Part shown: positions 63,927 through 64,000 of the stretch, piece by piece
Position numbering within the stretch: position 1 is the first letter of the stretch
Layout: the number at the start of each line of letters is the position of its first letter
Source of the DNA: Candidatus Rifleibacteriota bacterium
GTDB taxonomy: Bacteria > Muiribacteriota > Ozemobacteria > Ozemobacterales > Ozemobacteraceae
Length of the DNA stretch: 64,000 nt
Assembly: GCA_015232575.1 (NCBI GenBank)
Contig: JADFZL010000008.1
Span: forward strand, 219,248-283,247
Reading direction: 5' to 3'
Position numbers and translations under genes: made by a program
The notes under the pieces: generated by a model
Database searches by the model: none
What the model was told of the DNA's origin: nothing
What the model saw: only the letters and a program-made list of their open reading frames with translations

Positions 63927-64000
63927 GAATCCTCCGTTTAAAAACATGCGACATGGAAAACACTCCTGCCATTGAACACTCTCGCTCTACTTGTTGGAAT
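63927..64000. other. Window end, part of the next cassette
   Basis: Too short to judge. The integrase expected at the head of the array would be further right. Confidence 0.3.

Overview
The window looks like a chromosomal segment of a low-GC (about 40% by eye) diderm bacterium. It carries a lipid A/outer-membrane assembly operon, a V-type ATPase operon of the minimal Chlamydia/spirochaete layout, secreted dockerin-repeat and clostripain-type proteins, pseudopilins and a PilB-like ATPase. This mix suggests a deep-branching, uncultured lineage, with Candidatus Riflebacteria as one possibility. That is inference from gene content; no rRNA or other marker is present.

Layout. 0-1.4 kb: end of a rhodanese-domain gene and a LytTR response regulator. 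1.7-9.3 kb: a DegT-type aminotransferase, then bamA, ompH/skp, lpxD, a small putative barrel protein, an lpxC-fabZ fusion and lpxA, all on the + strand. This is an outer-membrane biogenesis block. 9.6-16.2 kb: psuG, then a looser region with a 77-aa gene, an IS4 transposase scrap, a decayed cassette with an attC-like site, two related secreted repeat proteins, a detached IS66-type end and a higBA toxin-antitoxin pair. 16.2-23.6 kb: V-ATPase E, DUF2764, A, B, D, I, K. 23.6-29.2 kb (minus): methyltransferase, a large PilB-like ATPase fused to a GHKL ATPase domain, and a TPR protein. 29.3-36.5 kb: a single-ring Hsp100 ATPase, four tightly coupled genes for a surface-sugar modification (glycosyltransferase-like, HAD phosphatase, nucleotidyltransferase-kinase fusion, nucleotidyltransferase), a rhomboid-like membrane protein and uppP. 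36.5-42.5 kb: secreted proteins (polysaccharide deacetylase with SH3 domains, clostripain-like peptidase) and a zinc-ribbon protein. 42.7-53.3 kb: a PilX-like giant, two pseudopilins, a dockerin-repeat protein followed by a tandem palindromic repeat block, a sigma factor with its FecR-type anti-sigma factor, a FUN14 protein and a propeller lipoprotein.

53.3-64 kb is different. Every cassette gene is on the minus strand, most are short, and they are separated by sites with the architecture of integron attC recombination sites: short inverted outer boxes, spacers and an inner stem in which one arm carries an unpaired base. The contents are an Mrr N-terminal stub, a broken vapBC pair, a DUF1016 nuclease, a DUF2442/DUF4160 pair, a divergent uracil-DNA glycosylase, hypothetical proteins, a PD-(D/E)XK-like protein and a remarkable protein with seven zinc-finger repeats. 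An IS66-family element with a frameshifted transposase sits inside. I interpret this as the distal end of a chromosomal integron cassette array whose integrase would lie to the right of the window.

No tRNA, rRNA or CRISPR array was seen.
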